Below are positions 53,797-64,000 of a DNA stretch of 64,000 bases, piece by piece. Location of the stretch: the NCBI RefSeq assembly GCF_000208745.1, contig NC_030850.1, forward strand, positions 7,686,370 through 7,750,369. Reading direction: 5' to 3'. The DNA is from Theobroma cacao. Taxonomy: Eukaryota; Streptophyta; Magnoliopsida; Malvales; Malvaceae. The translations under genes were made by a program, and so were the position numbers. How positions within the stretch are numbered: position 1 is the stretch's first letter; each line of letters begins with the position of its first letter. Below the pieces are notes generated by a model, which ran no database searches, was not told where the DNA came from, and saw only the letters and a list, made by a program, of their open reading frames with translations.

Positions 53797-55820
53797 AAGG
53801 GATCGACACTCGAATAATTCACGATTTCTATAGCTATAGCATTCGGGTTCAATTTAACGCCATCGATAATCAAAAGAAATTTGCTGTGATCTTTCGCGGG
53901 GAGGAGAAGGGTTTAAGCTGTTGTAGTCACGTGATTCAAAGAAATCCATTGAATATGATTTGAATATGCATTTCGCTGGTTTTGATTTTTGAATCGGTCC
54001 TCTCTTGCCTCTGTGTAATTGTGATGTCCTTTCCTTTTTGACGCTCCGTTTTCACCTTTCAGATTCAGTTACTTCCCATTTTAGCCGCGGACCGTGAGTT
54101 GAAGTTGCTTCACTTTAGGTCCTAATATTTTGTAATTAATAGGGTAAGTCCACCAGCGGTTTCTGACCTTTGCCTTTTTAAGTATTTATTTGGATTTTAA
54201 AACCAATACAACATGTCCGCACCGCACTGGACAATTTCTCATTTTTTTTATTCTCTTTTTTCTTTTATTTTTTTTTTCATTATTTTTTGGGGAAGTTGCC
54301 AGTGGATATCTTTTAATGAGATTCCCTGCAGTATCCGACGGTTTAGAGTACCTGTAGAGGTTTGAATACTAAAGTTGCTATTCATCAGAAATTGAGTAGG
54401 ATTATTCATTATATCTAAATTTGATTCTAAATAATAATTTTTAATATTAAATTTTATTTTTATTTTTTTGTTTATAAATTTTTTATAATTAATACATTAC
54501 TTATTAAAATTCATTAATTATTTTAAATATGATTTTACCTTTTAATTTTTTTATGAATTAACTTTTATTTATTAATTTAATTTTAATTAATAATATACAT
54601 AAAATTTATTTTAATTAGATATTTAATGATATATTCTAGTTTAGATAACAATTTAAAAATTTAATCAGGTATTTTTTTTTTTTGAAAAATTAATCATATA
54701 TTTATTTATTTGGTCTGGATATCTTATCAAATAATAAAATTTGGGTTGAAGTAGTTTGAAAATAAAAGATACCCTTATCTATTGACATGGGAAGGAAAGA
54801 AAGCAGAAAAAATATTATTATTTCTTAATTCGATAGAAAATAAAAGAAAATTGGATAAACTTGCACATTTTTTCTTCTTTGGAATTTATTCTTTTCAAAA
54901 GTGAGAGGAACAATTTTTTTTAACTTAAATTAATCATTTTATTTCTAATTTTATCTCTAACATCTTTCTTTTTCTCTATTTTCTATCTTTTATATTAAAT
55001 TAAAAAACAAAAAAAATTTCTTCCTCTCCTTCATTTTTTTTTCTTTCTTTAAAATTTTCCCTTTAATAGATTCTTATTAGTTTGAATAATAATTCTAAAT
55101 GTTAATTTTATTTCTTGGGGTTTTAGTATAATGTTTAAGAATTAGCCTAGACTTCTCTACCTTCAATATTGTTGTCAGTCCTAACTGCTTATTAGAATTC
55201 CTTTTATGATACTTAAATATCAGAGACACTTATTGTGATTTTAAGGAATTAATATCTAATAAGAGAAATATGAACTGACTTACTTGTTTTCCTTATCTTT
55301 TACCAATGGCTTAGATTTTCTTTTTCAAATGGATAAGAGCCACATCAGAAAATAAAGAAATGGATAAAGTGTAACCTTTTTCTTACCATTGGTTGATAAA
55401 TAGGTACATGCATCATGTGAAGAAGCAATAAACAATCCCAAGTCAACGTTGGGATCAAAGCTGAACTCAAGAAGGAGAAACTCAAAACTAAATACAAAAG
55501 TAATCACAGCAGTGTGAAAATTCACGATAGAAAATTAAACCAACGGCACATAAGCTTTTAATCTTTTAAATTTACAAGTGTAGATGTCACGTGATTATTA
55601 TTTTTTTAAAAAAAATTTAACTTGATAAGATGTGTAAAGTTTACGTTTATAAATTTTTCAAGATCTTTTTATCTGCTCGATATAAGATTAAAACATTTAA
55701 TTTAATTATTTTGCAATGAATAATATGACACAAGCAAAAAATTTAGAAATAAAAAAATTTAATTAAATTGCACTATACACTCGATCTTGCAAAGATAGAT
55801 AGATTTAGACATAAAAGAAA
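53797..55820. other. Promoter side of the ubinuclein-like gene and spacer
   Basis: Up to about 54100 this is probably the 5' UTR and promoter of the minus-strand ubinuclein-like gene. The remainder is AT-rich, with no supported gene and no clear repeat. Confidence 0.45.
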
Positions 55821-56099
55821 TCATAATTTATGAAAGGGGACACGATTAATCTGGGGCAAAGGCCAACCGTTGGCTTGCACAACGCCTCTACCTTGCAACT
55901 GTTCACATCCTCCCTTGCAGGCAATCCTGCATTCAGAAAGTTTTGCGTTCTTTAGAGTCATGCACATTGGCATGCAATCAATATGACACTTGATGAATGA
56001 CCATCTTCCTCCTTTGGCAGCCCCTCTCACCATATGGGTAGAGATAATTAACATGATGATGATGATGGAACATAAGCGATCTTCTCTTGAGTTGAACAT
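55821..56099 (-). CDS. Small secreted cysteine-rich protein (Ole e 6-like Cys spacing)
   Basis: Single-exon 92-aa ORF with a true ATG. A hydrophobic IIIIMLIIS segment at about 12-20 fits a signal peptide with cleavage near residues 26-30. The mature part has C38-x3-C42-x3-C46-x10-C57-x3-C61-x3-C65, i.e. two CxxxCxxxC helices linked by a short loop. This spacing recalls the pollen protein Ole e 6 and related alpha-hairpin peptides, so an extracellular disulfide-bonded hairpin is likely. The closest family is not certain and the function is unknown. It lies alone in AT-rich DNA, and no frameshift or stop breaks it. Confidence 0.65.
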   Translation of the reverse strand: MFNSREDRLCSIIIIMLIISTHMVRGAAKGGRWSFIKCHIDCMPMCMTLKNAKLSECRIACKGGCEQLQGRGVVQANGWPLPQINRVPFHKL

Positions 56100-57458
56100 G
56101 ACATGAGCTCTCCCAAAAACTTTTTATGATCAAAACATCATCACTTCGCATGTTGAGTGGTTGAAGCCTATGATTAATTTGAGAGGCGTGGAGAGAAATA
56201 AGGAGAGCGCTTTCAAATGGTTGGTCATTCTTTTTCACTTCCACATCTGCGCTCCAACGCAAATCATTTATGTAGGGGTGACTCAATAATTTCAAGGGTC
56301 TAATATATTTAATTAAAGTTTCTTTTTGAAATTAAGAAAATAAAAATATTTTTATTAAAATAGCCATTATTATTAGTTGATTGAGCATAAGAGAAATAGT
56401 TGATAACTAATATAATTGCGAAAATTGAGAAGTGATAAAAAAAATTAAAATTTATTAAGCACATAATAAAAATTTTGAGAAAATATGTGATTTTATTAAT
56501 TATTTAATTTTTTTAAAAATAAAATAAATAGTTCAGAATTAAAAAGAAAGTGAGAAGTGAGAGAAAATAGATAATTATTAAGTATAAGAGGATAAGTAAA
56601 TATTTTATTAATTATTTTAATTTTTATATATTTTAATATAAATTAATTATATTATTATAAATTATGAAACCTATTAAAATTTGAAATCTAAAGTAAGGGT
56701 TTTGCCCGTCTTACCCTAGAGCCGACCTTTACCTAATGCCTTGATAGGGAGGTTTAGCCGCGCAGTCAAAAATAAATAAATTTTAAAAAATAAAGTAGTC
56801 CCATTTTTTTAATGTTTTCCTCTTTTATTATATATTTAATAAAAAATTATAAAAAACAAAAAACACAAGTATAATGCTAGGATCAAACATGAAAGACTAT
56901 TGAAACGGTAAATGATAAAAAAAAAAAAAACAAATCAACAATTTGATATCATCAAAAATTAAAAAATTACATTGCATTTTGCTAACCTTTTTGCTTTGAA
57001 TTTTCTTGTGTCTTTATTTATTTATTTTTTACTTCTTCATTTGGTTTTTAATACTATTTGATTTTAGTATCCCATACTTTCACAGTTTCACTCTTCTTTC
57101 ACATCTGTAATTATTTTGTTTTTTTTTCTAATTTATTTATTTGGTACTCTCTCAATTATTGTTTATTCGATTATTTGTTGCATAAAAATTAATGAATATG
57201 AATAGCTGTTTTTTTCCCTAATTTATTTATTTTGTACTCTCTCAATTATTGTTTATTCAATTATTTGTTGCATAAAAATTGATGAAAAATTTGTTAGAGA
57301 TGTTTTTTAAAATATGTTAGATTGAAATTGTACAAGAACAATGTTTTTTATGGGATCTTTTCTGTTGACATGAATTAATTTTTTAAAAAAATAATCTTAT
57401 ACTAACACTTCATGTACTAATATTCACTCTTACTAATAAAAATTAATATGCTTGGCCT
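56100..57458. other. AT-rich spacer
   Basis: No gene is supported. It holds a short tandem duplication at 57120-57286 and otherwise simple AT-rich sequence. Confidence 0.5.
57120..57286. repeat. Tandem ~77-bp duplication, 90-bp period
   Basis: 57120-57196 and 57209-57286 share CTAATTTATTTATTT, GTACTCTCTCAATTATTG and ATTATTTGTTGCATAAAAAT in order, with only a few differences. Confidence 0.9.
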
Positions 57459-57882
57459 GTTAAATATTTTTTAGTTTTTAATTAATAAATTAACATAAAA
57501 AACCCATATCTTATTTAAAATATATATTATAATGTAACAGGATAAAAGTTCAAATTAAAAAAATAATCCTTTCAATTTATGTCATATAATTTTTAATTTT
57601 ATTAATAAATATAATTTCTTAAAAAAAATTTACCTTATTTTACTATGTTATTTATAATTAATTTAACTGGACATAAAACAAAATAAGATTTCTATCTTGA
57701 TTAAACTATATTATATTAGATTTCATTACTTGGATTTATCTTTCTATTTAACCCATATCCAAATAAAGGACTCTTTTAAAATTTTAGAATAAAACCAATC
57801 CAAAATTAAACTCTAATTTAAATTAATTTATTTTTTTGTTATTTATAAAATCTTTCTCATCTAATAAATACACGTATTGTTT
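57459..57882 (+). repeat. Upstream copy of the duplicated beta-glucosidase promoter region
   Basis: Direct copy of 58068-58465. Shared blocks are TTTATGTCATATAATTTTTA, TTATTTATAATTAATTTAAC, TTTCTATCTTGATT, CCATATCCAAATAAAGGA and TTATTTATAAAAT. The position matching the TATA box of the downstream copy reads TAATAAATA, and no coding exon follows this copy. Confidence 0.85.
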
Positions 57883-58067
57883 TGATAAAGTATCTGTATC
57901 ACATAATATGGGTACTATACAATATAATACATTTTTTTAAAATTTTATCTTATTAAATTATTAAAAACTTATTTTTTTTATTTTTTTAAATGATAAGTTA
58001 TTTTTATGAATCTTAATTTTTAAGATTTAAACTTTGAACAAAAAAATTCTAAAAAATCAAATTTCAG

Positions 58068-58465
58068 GTTAAATGTTTTTTTATTTTTAATTAATAAATA
58101 ATATGAAAAACACATTCTTATTCAAAAATATATATTATAAAGGAACATGTTGAGAATTTAAATTTAAAAAATAATCTTTTGAATTTATGTCATATAATTT
58201 TTAATTTTATTAATAAATATAATTTTTTTAAATTTTTTATTATATATGTTATTTATAATTAATTTAACTAGATATAAAAAAAAATAAAATTTCTATCTTG
58301 ATTTAAGCAGATTAGATTTCATTACTTGATTTTATCTTTCAATTTTATCCCATATCCAAATAAAGGATCCTAGTAAAATTCTACAATATCAAACTTTGAT
58401 TGAAATTAATTTATTTTTCTGTTATTTATAAAATATTTCTCACCTTATAAATACAAAGGTTGATA
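58068..58465 (+). promoter_or_regulatory. Downstream copy of the duplication, carrying the beta-glucosidase core promoter
   Basis: Same block order as 57459-57882, offset about 609 bp at the left and 584 bp at the right. It ends just past TATAAATA at 58446-58453, which lies 54 bp before the ATG and so could place transcription start near 58480. Confidence 0.75.
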
Positions 58466-58506
58466 ACAAGGTTTTTTTATTCACTTAAACCAAAAGCCTT
58501 GTCACC

Positions 58507-61280
58507 ATGAAAACCTTAGTAATTTTGTTGCTGCTGTCACTCACTTTGGTTATCACTGCTTTGCATGTAAATGCATCATCCGATGACGCATGGTCTAATG
58601 TTGAGAAACAGATAGAGAAACAGCGGTTGGACACCGGAGGCTTGAGCAGAGATAGTTTTCCGGAGGGTTTTGTGTTTGGGACGGCGGCATCGGCATATCA
58701 AGTTGAAGGAATGGCTAGCAAAGAGGGTAGAGGACCTAGTATATGGGATGTCTTTGTCAAAGTTCCAGGTTAAATGTTAAATGATATGATTGTTTATCCT
58801 GTTCCTTTCTTTTTTTTTTTGGTTTTTAATTTGAATAAGATTTTAAATGCTAATGCTAAAAGAAGAGATGTGATATATGCAACAGGAAATATTGTAAATA
58901 ATGCTACAGGTGAAGTTTCTGTGGATCAGTATCATCGTTACAAGGTATGGCTTTTCCCCTTCCACCAATGCTAGCTAGCACTTTACTTTTTTTACCTTGT
59001 AAGAAAAGCCAAGCAATCAGATCTAGCTTGGTATATGGACTGTCACCACGTTATGTCAGCCTCATCTCTGCATCACATGAGAGTTGGGACAACTCAAAAG
59101 ATTCTAAGACCATTTGTCACTCTTCCTGTTTGCAGGAAGATGTTGATCTGATGCATAAGTTGAACTTCGATGCCTACAGATTTTCGATCTCATGGTCCAG
59201 AATTTTTCCAAGTACATACACCATCTACCATGTCTATATCAACTTTCCATTAAATTGATAACATTTTGTATACACATTCCAATTTTTGACTAATTGTTGC
59301 TCATATTTATTCGTTTATGTAGATGGGACAGGAAAGGTAAACAGGAAGGGAGTTGCCTACTACAATAGATTGATCGACTCCATGCTTGAGAAAGGTATAT
59401 TAATTTCAATACTATATATAGACTACTGGTTGAGCATAACCGAAATTTATGTGTCCACCACTACGTTAGACTCAAAGGTTTTGTATTCTATCTGTAGTTT
59501 TGTAAACTGGATGAAATGTAACCTCTTACTATCTATATGTAGGAATTACTCCATATGCGAATTTGTACCACTACGATCTCCCACTTGCACTTCAGGAGAA
59601 ATATGGAGGTTTGCTGGGTGACCAAGTTGTGTAAGTGGAGAGACAACCTCTTTTTGTCAAGTGAAAGAGGCCATCATCACTTCAGAAAATTGTCTAAACA
59701 GTAAAATATATTTACAATGATTTGAAAAGCTGTTTGAATCTTGCAGGAAAGATTTTGCTGACTATGCAGATTTCTGTTTCAAGACATTTGGTGATAGAGT
59801 AAAGAATTGGATGACATTCAATGAACCAAGGGTGGTGGCTGCTCTTGGATTTGACAATGGAATCAATCCTCCTAATAGATGCTCAAAGCCATTTGGAAAT
59901 TGTACTGCTGGAAACTCTGCAACCGAGCCTTATATTGCAGCACATAATTTGATCTTAAGTCATGCTGAAGCTGCTAAAAGATACCGCGAAAAATATCAGG
60001 TAGTGATCATTTTGAAGTTCTCAATTAATTGGTTCTTTGATAATTTAATACTTATCAGAATGATTTTCATTTGCTTCTTTCAGCCTAAACAGAAGGGAAG
60101 AATTGGAATCCTCCTGGACTTTGTTTGGTATGAACCTCTAACAAGAGGAAAGGCTGACAACTATGCAGCACAGAGAGCAAGAGACTTCCATGTTGGATGG
60201 TAAAATTCCTGAATATTTACTAAGAAATGCAACCTGTCTATATGTTTTTCTTGTCTTGTGAAGATTCAAACAGGACTCATGATAAAAGTAAAATGAATGA
60301 AACATTAAGACATCCAGAGCCCCAAAATAGACCTGCCTATACTAATCTAAGGAGGGAATGTTTTTGTGAATTCTATTTTGCAGGTTCCTGCACCCCCTTG
60401 TATATGGAGAATATCCAAGAACAATGCAAGAAATTGTGGGAGAAAGGCTTCCAAAGTTCAGCAAAAGTGATGTCAAGACTGTGAAAAACTCCTTTGATTT
60501 TATTGGTATCAACCAATACACTTCTTACTACATGTATGACCCGCATCAGCCTAAGCCCAATGTGACTGGTTACCAACAGGATTGGAATGTTGGGTTTGCT
60601 CGTAAGTCCCTTGATCATCCCTTCCTATCTCTTTGACCCAAAATATGGACTACTTACCTGTTTGTGTTTGCAATCAACAGATGAACGTACGGGAAACCCA
60701 ATTGGTCGTCGGGTAAATCTTTTAACCCTCTTGCAATCATCACTGACTTTGCCAAATTCTTTAATATTTGACTTGCAATATTAATGCACAAAAAAAAAAA
60801 ACTGCAGGCTTACTCTCAATGGCTGTACGAAGTTCCATGGGGTATGTACAAAGCTGTAACATATATAAAAGAGCGTTATGGAAACCCCAATGTAATTCTA
60901 GCAGAAAATGGTAAGGCAGCAAAGACTCTACCAGCTTGAAAAGCTTTTATTAACTAATTAAGCAAGGTTTGAATCTGATTCTAATTTGTTGATCAATGGC
61001 AGGAATGGATGACCCTGGCAATGTCACGCTTCCTGACGCATTGTATGATAGAGAGAGAGTAAATTATTATAGAAGCTACTTAAAGGAATTGAAGAGAGCC
61101 ATGGATGATGGAGCCAATGTCACTGGCTACTTTGCTTGGTCATTGCTTGACAACTTTGAATGGCTTTCGGGGTACAGCTCTAGATTTGGCATAGTTTACG
61201 TTGATTTCAAAACTCTCAAGAGGTACCCAAAGATGTCAGCTCATTGGTTCAAACAAATGCTTGAGAGAAAGAAGCACTAG
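58507..61280 (+). CDS. GH1 beta-glucosidase, BGLU44-like, 11 exons
   Basis: Retaining glycoside hydrolase family 1 enzyme, likely secreted or vacuolar. Relatives in this subclade hydrolyse beta-glucosides and beta-mannosides; the substrate here is unknown. Exons: 58507-58768, 58886-58944, 59136-59211, 59323-59394, 59543-59630, 59747-59999, 60084-60199, 60384-60601, 60681-60712, 60808-60910, 61003-61280; all in phase, 518 aa. A signal peptide covers about residues 1-23 ([13 protein letters not shown]). [18 protein letters not shown] opens the barrel. The acid/base is Glu212 in MTFNEP. The nucleophile is Glu425 in VILAENG, split by intron 10. [13 protein letters not shown] lies near the end. 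Several N-glycosylation sites (NNAT, NVT) are present. The gene looks intact and its promoter region is duplicated upstream. Confidence 0.94.
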
Positions 61281-62344
61281 GATACACATATATAAGGTTA
61301 TCTTGTTAGGTTTTTCAGGTCTTTTCCCATCTTCTTAATGCTCCTGTTTTTTATCTTTTTCTATATCTTTATCTAAAACATTTAATATCTTTTAGAGCTT
61401 CTGTAATATATAATATTATTCTGTGAGGCACGTTTTAATTTTGTGGAATTCCTTATTAACTGGTTAGATTAATTTTATACTTATATCTAACATCTTTAAG
61501 AGAAATATTTATGAAGAAATAGTATTCTCAAAACATAAAAACAAATAGTATTCAAGAATCACTGTTTCATGACTTACTTCGTTCACAACTTAAAGTGCTT
61601 ATTCCACAGTCAAAATAACAACACAGGGAAGCTATAAAATTTTAAATAATGTAAATTATCCTTGGTCAAAACATATAAAAATATAAATTATTATTAATTT
61701 TTTCCACAATTAATATTTGGAGAATCGGAATATAAACCCTATAAGATTTATGATAGATAAAGGATATACAATATTTTAATTTAATGTTCAAATGATGAAC
61801 TCAGGCAAGTCAATTTTTACTAAAAAAAAGAAAGAAAGAAACAAAACCAAACTCAAGAGGAAATTAAAATTAGAAATGAGCTAGAATGGTAAAGACTACC
61901 AAATAAAATATGTATTTCTACCGTTACAAACCCAATGAGTAGTTGTAAAACATCTCAAAAATATGGATTGAATTGTCTAAAAATTAAAAAAAATTGCATC
62001 ACTCTTAATTACTCAAATTAAGACTCTATTTGATTGATTCATTGATACTTCAAAATTTTTGTTTTTGCAAATGATGAAATTGAAAACAAAAAATAAAAAA
62101 TAAAAAATAAATTATTCATCTGATCACTTAATTTTAAAAAAATTTTATTTTAGTTACTCAACTTTAAATAAAAACACTTGTAATAAAAATTAATCATTTA
62201 AAAATCTTAATTTAAATTTATAAAAATGAATGTAAAAATATAAAATTAAAATAAATATTGTTAAAATATTAATATAAATATGTAAGGGTTATCATGATAA
62301 ATAATATTATAAAAAGTAAATATATTTTTATAAAAAAGCAGTTT
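61281..62344. other. AT-rich spacer
   Basis: 3' flank of the beta-glucosidase gene and simple AT-rich DNA. No gene or clear repeat was seen. Confidence 0.5.
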
Positions 62345-62872
62345 TGATTTTTGTGGCTTCAACTTGGGTGAACTCTCACAAACTCTTCCTAGAGAGTGAC
62401 TCATCCAACGTGATTAAATGGGTGCGTAAATCAAATGAGGTTTCATAGAGAAAGAGAAAAGAGGTTATACAAATTTCCCAACTGTTGGCAAAGGTGAAGG
62501 AGTGGGAGATCTCTCATCCTCCACGTTCTGCTAATGGAGAGGTAGATGCCTTTAGCCAAAGGAGGGATAACAAGATTACAAGACTTGTTTTTGGTCAGCA
62601 GCCAAGGAGTTCAACAAAATTGCACAGAAGAGTAACCCAGCCGAGGAATCACAGAGACGCAGGTAGATTAGATGAGTGAATCAAGGGGGAATACGATATC
62701 TGTAATACTGTTCATGTACGGATAGGCTTCTTTGTTTTGATTTCGCTGGGCATGGACAGGCTATGGTAACTCTGCATTTATTTTTTGCTCAATGCAAAGA
62801 GCTACAGGTTTGCAAGAACCTGTTTTCAGTGTTTTGTATATCCCACTAATTAATAAAAGTAGATACTTTTCA
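62345..62872 (+). mobile_element. 5'-truncated LINE: RNase H fragment and 3' UTR
   Basis: One frame from 62356 reads STWVNSHKLFLESDSSNVIKW, and after a stop, from about 62485, reads VKEWEISHPPRSANGEVDAF. Both match the C-terminal RNase H domain of plant L1-like LINEs, including the acidic ESDS. A 3' UTR-like stretch follows to AATTAATAAAAGTAG, and then (TA)n replaces a poly-A tail. Not functional. Confidence 0.7.
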
Positions 62873-63383
62873 AATATATATATATTTTTATATATATTTT
62901 TAATAAAATTAACCATTTTCAAATATTATAATAAAAGATACTTATCATGAAAGTTATCTTAAAATCTTGACATTAATGTTGACTTAGGATATGAACTTTA
63001 AATGTTAATATTCTTTATTATTGAATAATTATAGTATTAATATTAAATGTTATTATATTTTTTATTTTTAAATTATAATATATTGAAATATTTAATAATA
63101 ATGAGTTTAACCAAATTCCTTAGATATAATGTTAATATTAAAAGACACATGCTTAGACAGGGTCAGGGAAATTAAAGTATCGGAAACGATGCGAAATCAG
63201 GAAACGAAATAAGAGAGATTGGCTAATCGGAGAAAGAAAAATAGTCGGAAAAGGCGCCTCCGCCGCTAAGGCAGACTCTCCACCTCGGAGCCTGAGAGGC
63301 CAGAAAAGGAGACGAGTGAATAACTGAGGGTTAAGGGTTTTTTTTTTGTTTTTGACGTGGATCGAGCAATTAATCAATAATAG

Positions 63384-63780
63384 ATGGGGAATTTATTGGT
63401 GAAGAAACCCAAGATCACCGAAGTCGATCGAGCAATTCTCTCCCTCAAGACTCAGAGGCGCAAGCTGGGTCAATACCAACAACAGGTTTCTCTCTCTTTT
63501 TTCTCTTCTCATTTATTTCTTTGTAATTAAATATTACAGTGTTGGGTTTTTTTTTTTTGGTTGAATTTCTGTAATTTTACCTTTAGCTTCATTCTTTTTT
63601 TTTTTTTTAATTTCTCCTCTTTGTTAGCTTGAGGCTGTTATAGAAGCTGAAAAGCAAGCTGCTAGAGACTTGATTCGTGAAAAGAGAAAGGATAGAGCTT
63701 TGTTAGCATTGAAGAAGAAGAAAGCCCAGGAAGAATTATTGAAGCAAGTTGACACGTGGCTTATTAATGTCGAGCAACAA
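63384..63780 (+). CDS. VPS20: ESCRT-III subunit VPS20 (CHMP6-like), 5' part only
   Basis: Exons 63384-63485 and 63628-63780 give the first 85 residues in phase; the gene continues past the window after the GTAAGT donor at 63781. VPS20 links ESCRT-II to SNF7 polymerisation during sorting into multivesicular endosomes. The start MGNLLVKKP has a Gly2 suitable for myristoylation. It is followed by [20 protein letters not shown] and by a basic first helical hairpin with [20 protein letters not shown] and [12 protein letters not shown], all typical of plant VPS20. The third exon is not visible in the last 220 bp. Confidence 0.92.
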
Positions 63781-64000
63781 GTAAGTGAAACTGAATTATC
63801 GTAGTATATTTGATAATTGATTTGTTTTCTGAAAATGTAGCTACCTTATTTAAATTCTTTCAATCGATCTCTCACTGTTTAATGCTATATTTTTTTATTA
63901 ATAAATTGTATAATAGTTTGATCAGATATCCACTCAATCTTTTACAATGTCTTTATTTTAGAGCTAGCATCAACATATGGATCTGTTCTGTTGCCTTGCT

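Noticed and set aside
58774..58974. Open frames between beta-glucosidase exons
   Set aside because: They read through introns; the spliced exons give the known GH1 sequence in phase.
1..64000. tRNA, rRNA, CRISPR array or riboswitch
   Set aside because: No cloverleaf with A/B boxes, rRNA segment, spaced-repeat array or riboswitch core was recognised by eye. A tRNAscan-SE run would be needed to exclude tRNAs.

Overview
This window is nuclear DNA of a flowering plant, most probably a eudicot. It is AT-rich, the genes carry many short exons with GT..AG introns, organelle-targeted proteins are encoded in the nucleus, and intergenic space and introns hold decayed Copia and LINE elements. Gene families such as KIWI/PC4, augmin AUG1, a BGLU44-type beta-glucosidase and class-A GATA fingers support this. 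The species cannot be named from sequence alone.

Layout. (1) 1.3-10.4 kb, minus: a complete 13-exon gene for an organellar tRNA-modifying flavoprotein, MnmG/GidA. (2) 11.5-13.7 kb, plus: a two-exon gene for a plastid DUF177/YceD-type rRNA accumulation protein, head to head with mnmG. (3) 13.7-17.2 kb: AT-rich spacer with a candidate terminal-inverted-repeat element and a 90-bp direct repeat. (4) 17.3-19.8 kb: a GATA transcription factor followed by a tandem copy of its 3' half and downstream flank, leaving a 96-codon finger-only ORF. (5) 19.8-24.2 kb: non-coding, with probable transposon debris. (6) 24.2-27.1 kb, plus: HAUS1/AUG1 augmin subunit, six exons. (7) 28.5-30.3 kb, minus: PC4-like coactivator KIWI, four exons. 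(8) 31.6-53.8 kb, minus: an 11-exon ubinuclein-like histone-chaperone gene. Its large introns hold a decayed Copia element (sense opposite to the gene), a LINE reverse-transcriptase relic and a hAT-like MITE. (9) 55.8-56.1 kb, minus: a small secreted cysteine-rich protein. (10) 58.5-61.3 kb, plus: an 11-exon GH1 beta-glucosidase whose promoter region is a direct duplication. (11) 62.3-62.9 kb: 3' end of a LINE. (12) 63.4 kb to the window edge: the first two exons of ESCRT-III subunit VPS20.

All exon models were built by hand from splice dinucleotides, reading phase and family recall. Each multi-exon model closes in frame. The genes form no operon or cluster. The one functionally suggestive pairing is mnmG with DUF177, both serving organellar translation and sharing one upstream region. 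The observations I find most interesting are the ubinuclein-like gene that seems to lack most of its HPC2/HRD domain, the GATA finger-only duplicate, the duplicated promoter of the beta-glucosidase, and the 15-G run just before a 3' splice site in KIWI.
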